From the NCBI GenBank assembly GCA_005406025.1, contig BGZK01000010.1:248001-312000 (forward strand): a DNA stretch of 64,000 bases, in the 5' to 3' direction. The notes beneath the pieces were generated by a model, which saw only the letters and a program-made list of their open reading frames with translations, had not been told where the DNA came from and did no database searches. The DNA is from Eumeta japonica. Its lineage: Eukaryota > Arthropoda > Insecta > Lepidoptera > Psychidae. This document shows, piece by piece, positions 25,569 through 37,899 of the stretch. Numbering within the stretch: the first letter of the stretch is position 1; every line of letters begins with the position of its first letter. A program made the position numbers and the translations under genes.

Positions 25569-26147
25569 ATTTAAATGCATGCCCGATTACAAATCACCGT
25601 AGGTGATGGTGCTAGGTCAATGCTATATTTTTTTAAAAGCAGACATTCAATGAATATAATTTCATTGGAAAAGTGGCCTCGTATTAGGAATAAATTAACT
25701 CCTATGTTTGAGATATTTACTTAGTTATATATTTCCGTTTTCATTCTCTCTATTATGATGGGTAAAGCTATTTTTAAACTAATGTAAAACAATACTTTTT
25801 ACACTGATACTAAGACGCTTCCGTGATTACATTGTATCGACTTAAAACGGGCGTTTTCAGGCGAGATCGGCGACGGGGTAAATATATTTTTAAATGCATA
25901 TTGTATCACCTATGTTCAATGTTTAAAATTCTTATTTGCATAACTTGGCTTTTTAGTTTATGCGTGTCAGGTTTTAATCCCACAAGCTTTTATTTCAGAT
26001 AGAGGGGCTCGACGCCGCCGGCTCATAGCGGCAGGGGCGAAGGGGGGGTGCTCTCCGAGGCACGAGACGAGCGGTTTAATTAGGCTTAAGTGAAAAGGTC
26101 GTTGATGAATCCGTCCGTGGTCGCACTTCCAGTTTCGAGACGTATGA
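25569..26147. other. Stretch with a GC-rich patch after a good acceptor
   Basis: A polypyrimidine tract and acceptor (CTTTTATTTCAG, ending at 25998) precede a GC-rich patch with a short arginine-rich open frame. No donor or downstream exon can be assigned, so I do not call an exon. Confidence 0.25.
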
Positions 26148-26250
26148 TAAATGAAATATAATAAATGAAGTGATAAATATATAATAAATTAAGTGATAAA
26201 TATATAATAAATGAAGTGATAAATATATAATAAATGAAGTGATAAAAAAA
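26148..26250. repeat. AT-rich tandem repeat, ~23-base unit, about four copies
   Basis: The unit reads approximately GTGATAAATATATAATAAAT followed by GAA and repeats four times with few differences. The frames on the minus strand (repeated tyrosine, isoleucine and serine) are products of the repeat, not genes. Confidence 0.85.
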
Positions 26251-28241
26251 TAAATGAAATTCAGCGGCATAGAAGTAAATTATGATCTGTATTAAAACGT
26301 AAGACATTTTTTGTGTGGGTGATGAGTTCTTATGGGATAATTGTATCCGGATCGAGGGCGAGATCGGTGTAGAAATCGATGATCTACGCGCAAGAGGAGC
26401 CATAGGAAAAATCTATTTGTAATATAAATGAAAATTACCTGAAGACGTCTGCCTGTTTGAGTCTATTGACTCAAGTAGTTCAACGATTGTTCATTTACCA
26501 ATTTTATGTTCGAGGGTGACGAGACGAGACCATTCGCGTGTACTGTATTTTTGTTTAATAACTCACAAAACTGATCATATGAATGACCACCCGCTTCTAC
26601 CCCACTTTAACATGCCAGGGAAAAGAATCTAATGCACTCGCAACCCCGGACGAATCACCAGTTACCGGCTTCTTAAGTAGGAATATCGATGGGGGGCGAG
26701 TGAAGTGACGGAGGGGAGAGTGAACCAATGGAAATCTCAATCACTGATCGAAAAGCAACAGCGGAAGCTGCTACTTCACGTATTCCTACCTTCTTCCTCG
26801 AATCTAAAGTGCGATATGAAGATTGTAATCTTACAGTGGGATAAGAAGAATGAGTGATGTATTTGGAAGTCCAAAATATTGCTTACCGAACAATAGAGTC
26901 CACCATATAAAGTGTTAAATAAACAAAGACAAAAAAAGGAAACACGTAAAGAAATTTCGCATAACATTGTGACGAGGCCCCTTATTACAGCACAAACCCC
27001 GTAATAAATCAGCCAGCTCACGCCGACCTATCTCCCCTTCGATCGGCCGACGGAGGCGAGGTAATTAGATGGACGCTAATAAAATCATGCGCATGCGACA
27101 CTATCTTTCGATCTGTAATTACTTATATGTTTCAGAGACATCTGTCCCTGTGTTCGCGAAAATTATTTCATAAATAGAGCCCCCCCCTACTTCAAAATCA
27201 TTGACTCGTGTCCTTCTTTCTGGTAGCGTTTCCTCTCGCGCTTCGGCTTCCCTTAACAGCTTTATTCAAACAAAAACCAAAGGATGAAACAAGCTGAATA
27301 AATAAATTTACCCATTTATTATTTGATTGAAGAACGAATATCGCACGACTTAAGTGAGCTCCTAAGTCTAGTACTTACTATATTCTCGAGAAATTCTGAA
27401 CAACTATTTTAAAATAGTGAATGAAAGGAAAAGGAAACTGACCTCCAGCAAATGCAGTATGTGGATTAGATATTTTCAATCCCTGGCCACCCTATTTCTC
27501 GAAATGACGCCTACGAAGATCACATTGGACGATAAAAAAAAAGATTACAGTGTTGGAAATAATTTGTAGAGTGTTCGCTTGAAACGATTTAATTGTGAAT
27601 ATAATCCAAATAATGAAAAAAAATCCCATCGTCACCAAACTTGAAAAGACCTCTAGTGAAGGTCTACAACAAAAACTGCTTAATAAGACCAAACAGTGCA
27701 CGTACTGACATTAGATATGTTACTGGGGTATTCTAGCTTTTTACGCTTCTTACTTCTATCGTGACCTACTAGCATTATCTAGCTGTTTTTATTTTAGACC
27801 AGGAATAGTCGATTCAAATGTTAGGCTAAGTTAGCATCAGATAATGTGACTAATAACTACCACGATAGGGACACCGCACGTAAAGTTTATTCATAAATAA
27901 TAAGTATAAAACTTCTATAATTAATTCTATTAAAGTTATCTACGACGCGTATAAAATGAGGGGTCGCGGAGTGATGCGCGTGCGCCTACAGTGTTTACTT
28001 TGACGCGTGCGTCGCAATACGCCAACAAGTTCCAACTGGCTACTCGACTACCGAACATCTACCTTACGATTGCTAGATTTTACATCAAAACAGCGAGTGT
28101 CATTTACGTCCCATCTCATAAAACATATTATCATTTCAACAAAATAAACTGAGATTGCTTACGAAATCCTGATTTTCAGCACAAATAAACACTATACCTA
28201 TGTGTATTACCTAGATCTATATGTGTGTATATGTAAGTAAA
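26251..28241. other. Gene-poor region
   Basis: There are moderately GC-rich patches at 26640-26720 and 27020-27100; the second contains GGTAATTAGATGG, a homeodomain-type core. The minus-strand frame 27021-26776 is rich in hydrophobic residues but has no family match. A further patch is at 27960-28080. No gene is supported. Confidence 0.35.
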
Positions 28242-29232
28242 GTGACTGACTGTTATACTAACGCACAGCCCCAACTACGGGGTCTAGAAACTTGAAGTTT
28301 TGTAGAGAGATTGCTGTTATAACGTAAACGAGCCCTAAAAGGGATTTTTGGACGTTCTACCCTAAGGCGGAGAAAATTATGAAATAACGTTGTATGGAAA
28401 ATTTCAACCGTTGAACTTACAGATATCAAATTTCACATTTTAGTTGCTTATAGAAATAAAGAAGAAAACATATATACAGTTTTTTTTTTAATAACACTAG
28501 GATGTAAAATAAGGGATAAAACCTTGTATGGAAAATCAAAACAGTCGTAGCATGAAAAAATTATTATTAATCATTAATGATAAAAATTAATTTTCACAAC
28601 ATAACACCGTATGTGATAGAATATTATATACGAGCTGCTTATTAGAAATGAAAAATCACACGTATAATTTGTGGAAACGTAGCTCTAAAACAGTGAAATA
28701 TGAGATGTAATGTTTTATGGAAAATCGATACCACTACATGTATTTTGTCTATTTTTTTTGCATCCTTAAACCATTTACTTGATTACAAAAAATTAGCTAT
28801 AATGTTGTATGTTGCACGCTCGCACCAAAAGCTTTACTTGGATTCATCTTCATATTTCTGCCACTGAAGATTCCAAAATTTCTTTCACTCACCTTTTCCT
28901 GACGTACATAGTCTACATTTTAATTCGACACTATTAACATTCACTATGTCTTCGTCCAAATCGGAACCGTGACCGGTAGCAGAATGAAAATTGCACACAG
29001 GACGAGAAATAGAATTGAAAGTCGAGACCGGTATCGAAATCGCGTTTGGAAACAAAATTACAATCGAAAGCGTGACCGGGACCGAGAACGGGATCAGAAT
29101 ATCCTCAGATCGAGACCGGAGTTGAAATAGATAGCGAGAATGAATAGCGATCCGGACCTTTATTTCGTAATGAGGCGATATACAAAGTGAAGGAATTCAT
29201 GTTATGTCTTTGCGGACGGAGCCGCGGGCAAT
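28242..29232 (+). repeat. Dispersed repeat with purine-rich tract, near full-length copy
   Basis: It starts GTGACTGACTGTTATACTAA CGCACAGCCCCAACTACGGG GTCTAG. It continues with several phrases of the type GAAATAACGTTGTATGGAAA, each after a CCCTAAAAGGG-like element, then a degenerate purine-rich tract (GAGACCGG, GATCAGAAT, ATCGAAATC), and ends GCGGACGGAGCCGCGGGCAA. The copy at 62451-63500 follows the same order. The repeated GTATGGAAAATC sub-blocks suggest internal tandem growth. No open frame, so non-autonomous. Confidence 0.75.
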
Positions 29233-30068
29233 GACTGACTATTTATAACAGTTTTAATTTATTGCCCATTCAGTACAACTATGTAAGTATTAGGTTTTCT
29301 TTTTTTGACAACGATTCCGATAATCAGTGAATACACAGACAGACTCTCGGACCTTGTAGTAGGTATGATTGGACAAACGTGCTCCTTTCCATTCTAAATT
29401 TACATTTTTAATCGGTGTATAAAAAGCAAGCTGCCCACCCCGACTACGGTAAATCAGCCCACCGCTTCGGCATAGTAAATGAGATTCTCGAACATATAAA
29501 ATTCTCTAGGTTTCTGATTCATATAAAGATATCCAAACGGTTTTTGGCGGAGCTTGAGGTCGTCGTACCGCGCCAGTTCGCGGGTTGCTAGTGTTGTACA
29601 TATTGAAATATCGTTTCGTTTTTTTTCTGTAACGTTCATTAACATCATTTCATTAAACTAAATTCATTACTATCATGTTTTTTATTTTCTTAGGTAAGTC
29701 AAAAATTAATAAGAATTATATTTAACAAAAAATATTTTTATAATGGGCATAGACACGTGCTACATTGCTTAAATGTCAGCGGTTACCGAAATCACGAAGT
29801 GTAAGTCACGAAGTAAGCTAATACAATTGACAAAAATCGCATTTTTTTTTTTCTGAAAAGTTATCGCACCTTAGTAAAAGTATATTTTAGTCGTATGTTT
29901 TGGATTTGTTTATTAAAATTTCTATAATTCACTAAATTTGACTAAATTTGTTTCACATTATGCATATTCAGAACAATTCAGTGTTTTCGATTATATCTTT
30001 TCCTAACATTAGTTATAAATCTTTCATAATTTTTCTTATAAAAATTATAATTTTTACATATAACTATA
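29233..30068. other. AT-rich stretch without a gene
   Basis: A 64-codon minus-strand frame (29648-29454) has a mixed composition but no recognisable family. Nothing else stands out. Confidence 0.35.
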
Positions 30069-30243
30069 GGGCCATCCATAAATTACGTCACATAAATTAC
30101 AAGGTTTTTGACCTCCCCCCGTCCTTGTCACAGGTGGTTACACGTAAATAAAAACAACAACTTTTACAATATTTTGTCCTTGTCGCGCATTGTCACATTT
30201 CGTTGACCCCGTCAAACGTGTGACGTAATTTATGGACGACCCC
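30069..30243. mobile_element. MITE with GGG(G)TCGTCCATAAATTACG termini and TA duplication
   Basis: The left end GGGCCATCCATAAATTACGT and the reverse complement of the right end GGGGTCGTCCATAAATTACG form terminal inverted repeats of about 25 bases, and the element is flanked on both sides by TA. The consensus end is one I have met in many arthropod genomes. TA target duplication is typical of the Tc1/mariner/pogo group, but the short element has no transposase, so its partner is inferred only. Confidence 0.8.
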
Positions 30244-30644
30244 TAATTGAGAACACAAAATTGCGTTCTTGCGTCATCAAAATTATTGTACAGAGAAAAC
30301 AAAAAAAAATTCAAACAAAATTACATTTTCCACAATATATTGTTGCGAACTACGATCATAGACAAAATAATTCTCCTCTTATGTACCTAAGACCGCTTCT
30401 TAAACGCACGGGCGTAGTGATTTACATTATTTGTGAATTTCGATTGGTTAGAATATTCCAGGGAACACTAAAAATTGGTTTGTTTACTTACGTGACATGT
30501 TTGCAATCCTTAACTAATAAAAGATGAAGTATTTATGATTTTGTTTACATTTAAAGAATATTCTAGACCACTCCATTACGGATATAATATATGCACACCG
30601 AAATAAACGTTAACAGTTCGTTTCTTAACTATGAATATTTGAAA
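30244..30644. other. Stretch without recognisable features
   Basis: An 88-codon plus-strand frame (30261-30527) shows no domain or family resemblance. No repeats were seen. Confidence 0.35.
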
Positions 30645-31082
30645 GTGCATTAGTGGTTCCGTAGTACACTTCTGTTTTTCTCAGTGTTTGCTTTCTTCCT
30701 TTCTCAATGCTCATACCTCGATGCTGTATATGTATATGTATATGTACGTATAATGTCCAATATCTTGTAGTCTTTCAAAGGTTTTGAGTCATTTATGTGT
30801 CAAAGGTTTAGACTCATTTTTACATTGCATAACATCATTTGATGGTACGTGTGTCTATATAAAAAGCACTTCGTAGATGACGTGAGTACAAAAGCTCCTA
30901 AATTACCGATACTGAATATATAAATCGGTCTCGAGAATTTTTAGATTTTTAATGTCTTAATTTATTTTCTTACTTAAAAACAACTTGATAAGTTTAGCCG
31001 TTCTTGAGAAAGGATGTTAAAAGATGGACAGATGGTCAGACAGAGGACAACGGGTCCTATATGGGGTTCCCTTTTTATTTTT
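30645..31082 (-). repeat. Lepidopteran-type interspersed repeat, truncated minus copy
   Basis: The 31020-31080 end (GATGGACAGATGGTCAGACA, GGGTCC, GGGGTTCCCTTTTT) is the reverse complement of the family head. GTGGTTCCGTAGTACAC at 30653 matches the region just inside the tail. The terminal CCGGCCAAGTGCGAG part is missing. The copy includes a (GTATAT)n microsatellite at about 30727-30750. Confidence 0.5.
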
Positions 31083-34000
31083 GTAATACAGAACTTTAAA
31101 AATGGTTTTTTTCGTCTCATACGCAACATTTCATTTTTTTAGAAATTAAAAAGTAATATGCACGATTATTTTTTAAAATTGTCATGTCATCACCATATTG
31201 TCATTAACCAGAACTGGCGACAAACACCTAAATTACGTAAGCTTCTCATAAACAATAACGAACCTTAATTTTTTTATCACAACTAATATCAGCAATTGTT
31301 GGACTACAGCTCTTATTTACCACATTGAAATATTATTGGGTATTTCGGTGGTGCTGCCTAATATTAGAGCTGTTACGTTAATAAAAGCAATATTTTTCCA
31401 TAAAATTGATTGTAATCGTTTCGAACATTCATGTAAAGGTATTCTTATTTAATTAAAAAGCATGACTTGATGGTGAAAATATGTAATTTTTTTTGTTGAT
31501 TCGCCGAAAGAAGTTCGGTTCGTTGCAGTATGGAATTTAAAATTGTCTAACAAAGAAAAACTGTTTTCATAAAAATGATCCATGCGCGCTGTCGTTGTTG
31601 CCGCCCGCTACGGGATTAATGATTTTCATAATTGCATATATTGTATTTGCTGCACCCTGGTATTACTTTTTTAGTGCAACCGAAAAGTGGTGCGTCGAAT
31701 GCGCGCGCACGCGCCGCGGCCGTGGGTGTGTCGTGCCGGCCCGTCGGCCGGGCCGCCGTTAGCCCAAAATAAACCAAATATATCCGAAAGCTTTTAAGCC
31801 CGGCGATGCTTTGAAAGATCTTATGCGAGAAGGGACTAATCAGCATGCCTTTTTATTTTGACACGGAAAAATGTTTTTCGTTTAAGAAATTGACTTAGCA
31901 TTATAATAATAACATACTGCTACGACACATATATTTAGTACATGCTTTTCGAAAAGTTTAGGATTTTTTTGAAAATACATTTTGGACGTCGATTTCTTTT
32001 TTGGCAGGTATTTTACTCTCTTTTTCTCTGATCGTTAATTCATATGTATTTCATATTAATATTTGTTGTATTAATATTCAATATTATTATTACTTATTAT
32101 GAATTACAAGATAAATCCCTGATTTGGACATCACATCGGAAAGTAGGAGAGGTGCAATGCATCGATGAGAAAGATCTACTTTTATATCTGATACTTTTTT
32201 GTTAACTTATATTGAAAAAATAATCACATGGCCTTTGTGGAGATGTTAGCGTAAATTTCTTATTCTTGGAACTAATTCGTGAACTATATACTTGCGTTTA
32301 TTTAATATTGAAAATTCAAAAGAAAAAAGTGCTATCTGTCAGAACCTACTTTCTATTAGAAATGCTACAATTTATAGATAAACATGTAAAAATACGGTTT
32401 TTACAATAAGCCTAATTATGTTGATTACACGTTACTGTATATAATTGTCCACGCGTTCACAAGGCCGCTGCCGGGCGGTCGGCGCCTTTACGGCACAAAG
32501 AAATCATTGGAGTGTAATGTTTAATAAAACAGTACATTTTTTTTATTACTCTATTTATTTAGAGTTTTTTATTTTAAATTATATTAAATTACACCCTTTC
32601 GCTGTTCCGATTATACTCACACATTTTTTTTAGTATTGGACATTTTGGACGAAAAGTTAGTATTGGAATGTCCACTATAAGTAGCCAACTCGACAGAGTA
32701 CCGCCTGCCGCGTGGTAAGAAGTAGGAAAGTAGGAGGTTATGTAGGTGTATAAGCATTGAGCAGATGAAAGGAGATAGACGAAAAAAAAAAGAGCACACT
32801 TGTCGTGGGAAACCACCTTTGGAAACAGACACACAGGTTACCGTAATGTCGAGGTAAATCGTGCGATATTTTGCGTTGCATAACATTTTTGAAACAAAAT
32901 ACTTTGATAATAAAATCTCGAGATGTAGTTTGACTATACATATGCTATCGCTGACTATATATATATATATATATCCGTCGATCATCTTGTCTCATACCGT
33001 AGGTGGCCTGTTTGCTAAGTTTGATATCTATATGTTCTCTGATAAACACAAACACAGCTCCAAGCTTTTGTGTTATACGACATAGTTTTATTATAATGTT
33101 TCGAATACTTACATTATTAACGTTCTTACTAAAACTTTCATCAAGATATCGACAATTTTTTTAAATTTATATTCTTAATGGCCCATTTCTGCACGCCAAA
33201 TTCTGGGTAGACTTGACGTAAATTAGATATTACTCAAACACTTCTTTATATGTGATGACTCAGCATATTTTACATAGTTTATTATTAATAGGACAGTTTA
33301 ACCATCAACTCAGATCGACAGAATAAAATCGACGATTTCAATCCAACGTTTTCTATGAAAAGGTTGTTGAATAGTCATCGCTCAAGACAATCGGGTTCTT
33401 TTAAACAAAACCCCTCACACTCACCTCACAGTTTCCTGTCCCTGGTTTGGGTATTTCCGAGCACTGGTCACATTATAATTATTACGACATCGTCCATTGG
33501 AGATATCAGTAAGTACTCTAGTCCTTTAGCACACACAAGAGAAGAATTGTGCGCGAGAAGAAAAATTGTATAATATGTCAACGCTCTATGGTTTTCTCTA
33601 TTCGATACGAATGCGGTCGGTAGTTTTAACCTGCGCTAGGAGCGGCGGCGTCTTGGAAATATTTCAGCCGGCGTCATTTCTTAGCGGCGTTACCGCACTT
33701 TATTGACTATAGCGTTAATACACTGCATACACGACTCTTTTTTAGTTTTAAACTATAGAAATGTTATATTTGTATTGAAAATGTTAAGTGGTGTGTATTT
33801 TTCTGTGTGGAGCCGGAGTGGACATAACTCTACTGAATACCATCTTCGTGTAAAAAAACGTACCACTTAAAAGTTTCATTCCCATCAGCGACGGACCGCA
33901 ACGGACGATCGCCGACTATTAACAAGCATCGCAGTTTAGTAGTTTAAGAGAAAATCGCGCATGTGCACGATCGAACGAATGTGTTTTACTTGACATTAAA

Positions 34001-36404
34001 ATGTAGGATCTATTTGAGTTCGTTTGGTTTATCATTACATTTTTATACTTTGTTCTCCACCAGGGGTCGATCAAGCTGTGATCTGATGATGATAGCCACG
34101 CAGAAAATGAACGGAAGCAATTCAACACGTTGTAGAGACTTTATTGATCAGATAAGTTATAATATGGGCCTGACACGTTTATGAAATAAAACCTGTTAAG
34201 TGTGATTCGCGTGCAGAGGGTGTCGTACTATAAAACATTGCATTAGTCCTGTCCAATTAAGTATCTAGCACATTTTATCTACAAGACGGAAGTGTCTCGC
34301 GTTAAAATTTGAAGGTTTAAGATTTTAGTTGGGGTTTTCTTCTGAACTGTCAATGTGGCACTACATTCTGTAGGTGTTTCTTTTCAAAATTTTAGATTTA
34401 GTAGTTTTGGACATAAGAAAGGGAACACCCCTTTTTCGTTATCTTTTCTCTGATATCTTTTTAAACGACTTCTTTGAAGTTGAAAATGAATCTGTTTCTA
34501 ATAACATTCGTTTGATGTTACGTAATACATTTGAACAAAATGAAGAAAAATTTTCTACTGTTTTAATAGGCACCTTACAAACCGCCAAAATTAGATAAAA
34601 ATCGTTGATTTGCGCTAAATGTCAGTAATTGAGCCGTCTAACTGTAAATGTATGGAAATCTCAAATCTTTTCATACAATATATTCGGAGGACATACGAGG
34701 TGACGACCGTCCCATCCGTATCATGGGATTTGCGGAACCCTAAAAATAGTGGAACCATGCTAAATGCGCAACGTATTAGTCGGGCGTCTGACGTGATCCG
34801 GACCTCCCAAGTTCGCCCTCCGGACGGCCACCACCGCATCACACCTCGGACGATGCCCCGAAGGAACACGACCTCGAAGGTATGAAAACGCAAATGTGAA
34901 GGTTTTTTAAAACGTCCTTCTTGATTATGTCCCCTCCGAATGCACACGCACAGTATCAAAAGAAAACTCGGTCTGTCGTCAAAATCATTAGCGCTACGTA
35001 AAACTCTCGTTGAAATTATCCTGTACGATTTTGTACAGTTTTTTTTTGCACCTCTCGGTCTATGCTTTACTATCGTAAAGAACCCCTGGTACACTTGTGT
35101 TAAATAACCTTAGTCAAATTATCAATTTCGTGATACAAAAAACACAGTTTTTTTGAATAAAGTTTTAATTCAAAAAAACTCATATTACGTTTTTAGTGTT
35201 TCAGTAAAGGTAATTATGGGAAAAATTAGAATGAAAAATTTTGCCCTAGAAATATTTTGTGTTATATTGATCCGTTTTGGCTGGCGCCGACCCCAAAAAC
35301 ACAATAACCGATTAAGTATTACGAATATTTAATTGATAATAATTTATTATGTAAATTCCTTTTCTAGGTGTTAGAATTTACTTTAAGGACTTGTCGAAGT
35401 GGGTTATTTTTTTTCTGCAACATTTTCATTCTTCATGTTGAAAATTAAACTTCGAAGATGCACTTTTGGGCGTCGTAAGCTTTTCTCCATTTCTCAGCTC
35501 GTCGGGGGCGGGCGGCCGACGCCGGAAACGTTTTTTTCCGTTTCGCATCTCTCGATGAATGGATTTTCCACGAGGTCCCCGTGATTGCTGACGCGAGGGC
35601 ATCTGCGCGGTGAAATGATGTGTCCCTAACGCCTTAATGCCGCGGAGGACGGGCCGAGGAGCTGCCGTGGAGATTGCATAGTCCGGATCAGCACTTTCCT
35701 ATCAAATTCAAAGTCGAATGGTGTTCGATCCAGCTGACTGCGTCACAGGCAGAAGTTAGTCGTGAAGACCGCTGTTAATTAAAAAAAAAAGAATCGAAAG
35801 GTTAAAGATGTTTCAGTTCGATGTAAATAAAAAAAAAGATGTCTCCACACTACGCCGGAATGTCTCATTTGAATATTAGCGATTTTAGCATTTCGATGTG
35901 GAAAAACGGAAAATTTTTATAAACATCAGGATTTAATTCTTAGCGTATCAGCGAAAAAAAACATCCCTAACGACGTAATCGCTAGTTTTAGACACTTGTT
36001 ACACTCGTCGTAATAGGTCAAAAACAGTTAATAAATAACGAGTTTAGTATCTTAGGCCCTGTTCTACCGTGCAAAGTGAGTGATGTGGTAAGCTATTGTC
36101 CGCTAACAGATTATTTTGCATTCCAATATCTACATACAATAATATCCGAAAAATAAAGTACCGAGTAAACTATAGGGCTCAGAGCATCTGCCCTGTAAAA
36201 CTCTAACCATCTATTAAATTAAAAATGCAATGGCGCTCCATGTATGACATTAGGTATATAATCGGACTGTCACCCTATACATTTTATTTAGATCGTGTTG
36301 TCCAATTTGATACAGCAGAAATGACAGCTTTTTTCCTTTATCATAGACAAATATAAAAATCTACAGACGTCTTAAATAAATATGTGATTGTTGCCATGTA
36401 AATT
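31083..36404. other. Gene-poor region with GC-rich islands
   Basis: Islands lie at 31690-31760, 33590-33700, 34750-34890 and 35490-35700. The longest open frame in this part (159 codons, minus, 35094-34615) overlaps the third island and matches nothing I know; its plus-strand counterpart is open too, which points to composition rather than coding. A (TA)n run lies at 32956-32974. The island at 35490-35700 has no open frame of note and could be a conserved non-coding element. Confidence 0.35.
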
Positions 36405-36740
36405 AAAAAAAAAATACCGGCCAAAAGCTTGCTCAATGCGGGGTTCCGAAGCCGTTACTACAGATGAATAAAACTACGTTGTTATATTTTTTTCATGTTT
36501 CCCGCACAGAATAGTTATAATCACTTTAGTCGCCTGTAATTAGAAAAATGAGTAGATATGTCGACTATTACTATTAAACTAGTGTGAACTAAAGTGCATC
36601 AGCAAAAGGGCGTTTTTCATGGCACTTATGTCCTTTTGTTGAGAAGCGCAGTTTTTCGACAATAACTCGAAAACGGTATATTCGATCACGTTCAAAATAA
36701 TTTCCGTTGAAAGTATTTATTGCTTTTTAACTTTGTAATT
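36405..36740 (-). repeat. Lepidopteran-type interspersed repeat, minus copy (3' part)
   Basis: ATACCGGCCAAAAGCTTGCT CAATGCGGGGTTCCG is a degraded reverse complement of the family tail. Inside it, CTCGAAAACGGTATATTCGA and TTCCGTTGAAAGTATTTATT resemble the interior of related moth repeats. The far limit is unclear; it may connect to the head-like sequence ending at 37899. Confidence 0.45.
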
Positions 36741-37599
36741 GTTTTTCATTTTTTTAGAAAATATGGCTTAAAAACTATTGAGGGATCTAAAGAGGGGATA
36801 TCATTTCTGCTATTTTCGGAGCGACTATTTCCGAAAATATTCACCTGATCAAAAAAAACTTTGTGTGTCCGGACACACAATGTAAAGTGAAACTTCTTTG
36901 GCAAAATATACAGGAATAGAGTTTGGGATTAAAAGAAAATGAAAAAAAAAGATAAATTATAGTATTATTAACTCATGGTTACAAGATTATTTTCATGACC
37001 AACTATTATTAAAGATGAATGTCAATGTGAGAACACAGCTTAATTACTAACCCGGGACAATGCCTATTGGTTGTTGTTATCGCGATGATCTCTCCTACGT
37101 ACCGGCGCTGTCGCACGAACATTAACCGTCTTTTTCCACGTGGGCCGGAGAAAGTTAATTTTTTCAAGTTTTCAGTCAATTCTCTATTTGAAACGAATTA
37201 ATGCCACTATTCAAAGGCAAATGCATTATCAGCTGCAACAAAATGAGTTACGGAATCGATTTTAATAGAAATTTATTGCGTAAAAGATTACAGTAATATT
37301 GAGTCAAATTTTAATTGTCAATTTATCGTTGACTTGTGATGCACGTTTTCATTTAACTGTTAGAAACCACTGATATAATCGACAGTTTCGGCACTGTATT
37401 CCATTTATTGCATGTATTTTACATCCATTCTTCATTTTTAGAATGAATAATAACCGCGCGTATTTAAAATGACCGCGATCAGCTGCTATCAGCTGTGTGA
37501 ACGCGTGGAACACGTGTGCCCGCTGGGCTAACCCGAAAAGACGCACTGTGACGTCATAGCACAACATCACTGTAGCCTGCCTAAGGAAGTTTCACTTCA

Positions 37600-37899
37600 A
37601 AAATTCTTAGGAGCCTTAGTGTTTTTAATAGAACTGTCGAAATATGTGTCATACGTTGGTGTTTCCTAAAAAATTTTTTTGTCAGCTTCTGTGGAGTGCC
37701 CTCCTAGAAAAATTTACTTTTTGTTATTGAACTACCAAACTAAGGAGCGTCTTATACAACACACCTATATTCCAAATTTCATCAATACACATATTGCAGT
37801 TTTTGAATAAAATGCCTGTGACATACGGACGGAAGGACAGAAATTACCAAACTAAAATGTTCCGTTTTTACCATTTCAGTTGGGAACTTTAAAAACGCT
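37600..37899 (-). repeat. Interspersed repeat, head region, minus copy
   Basis: The phrase ACATACGGACGGAAGGACAG, then AAATGTTCCGTTTTTACCAT and GGGAACTTTAAAAACG, mirrors the head of the family seen at 1931. The left limit is not defined. Confidence 0.45.

Noticed and set aside
26086..26403. 105-codon minus-strand ORF rich in tyrosine and isoleucine
   Set aside because: It is mostly the translation of the 23-base tandem repeat.
34615..35094. 159-codon minus-strand ORF, the longest in the window
   Set aside because: No recognisable domain, an overlapping open frame on the other strand, and half of it is AT-rich sequence without codon bias. It appears to be chance extension through a GC-rich island.
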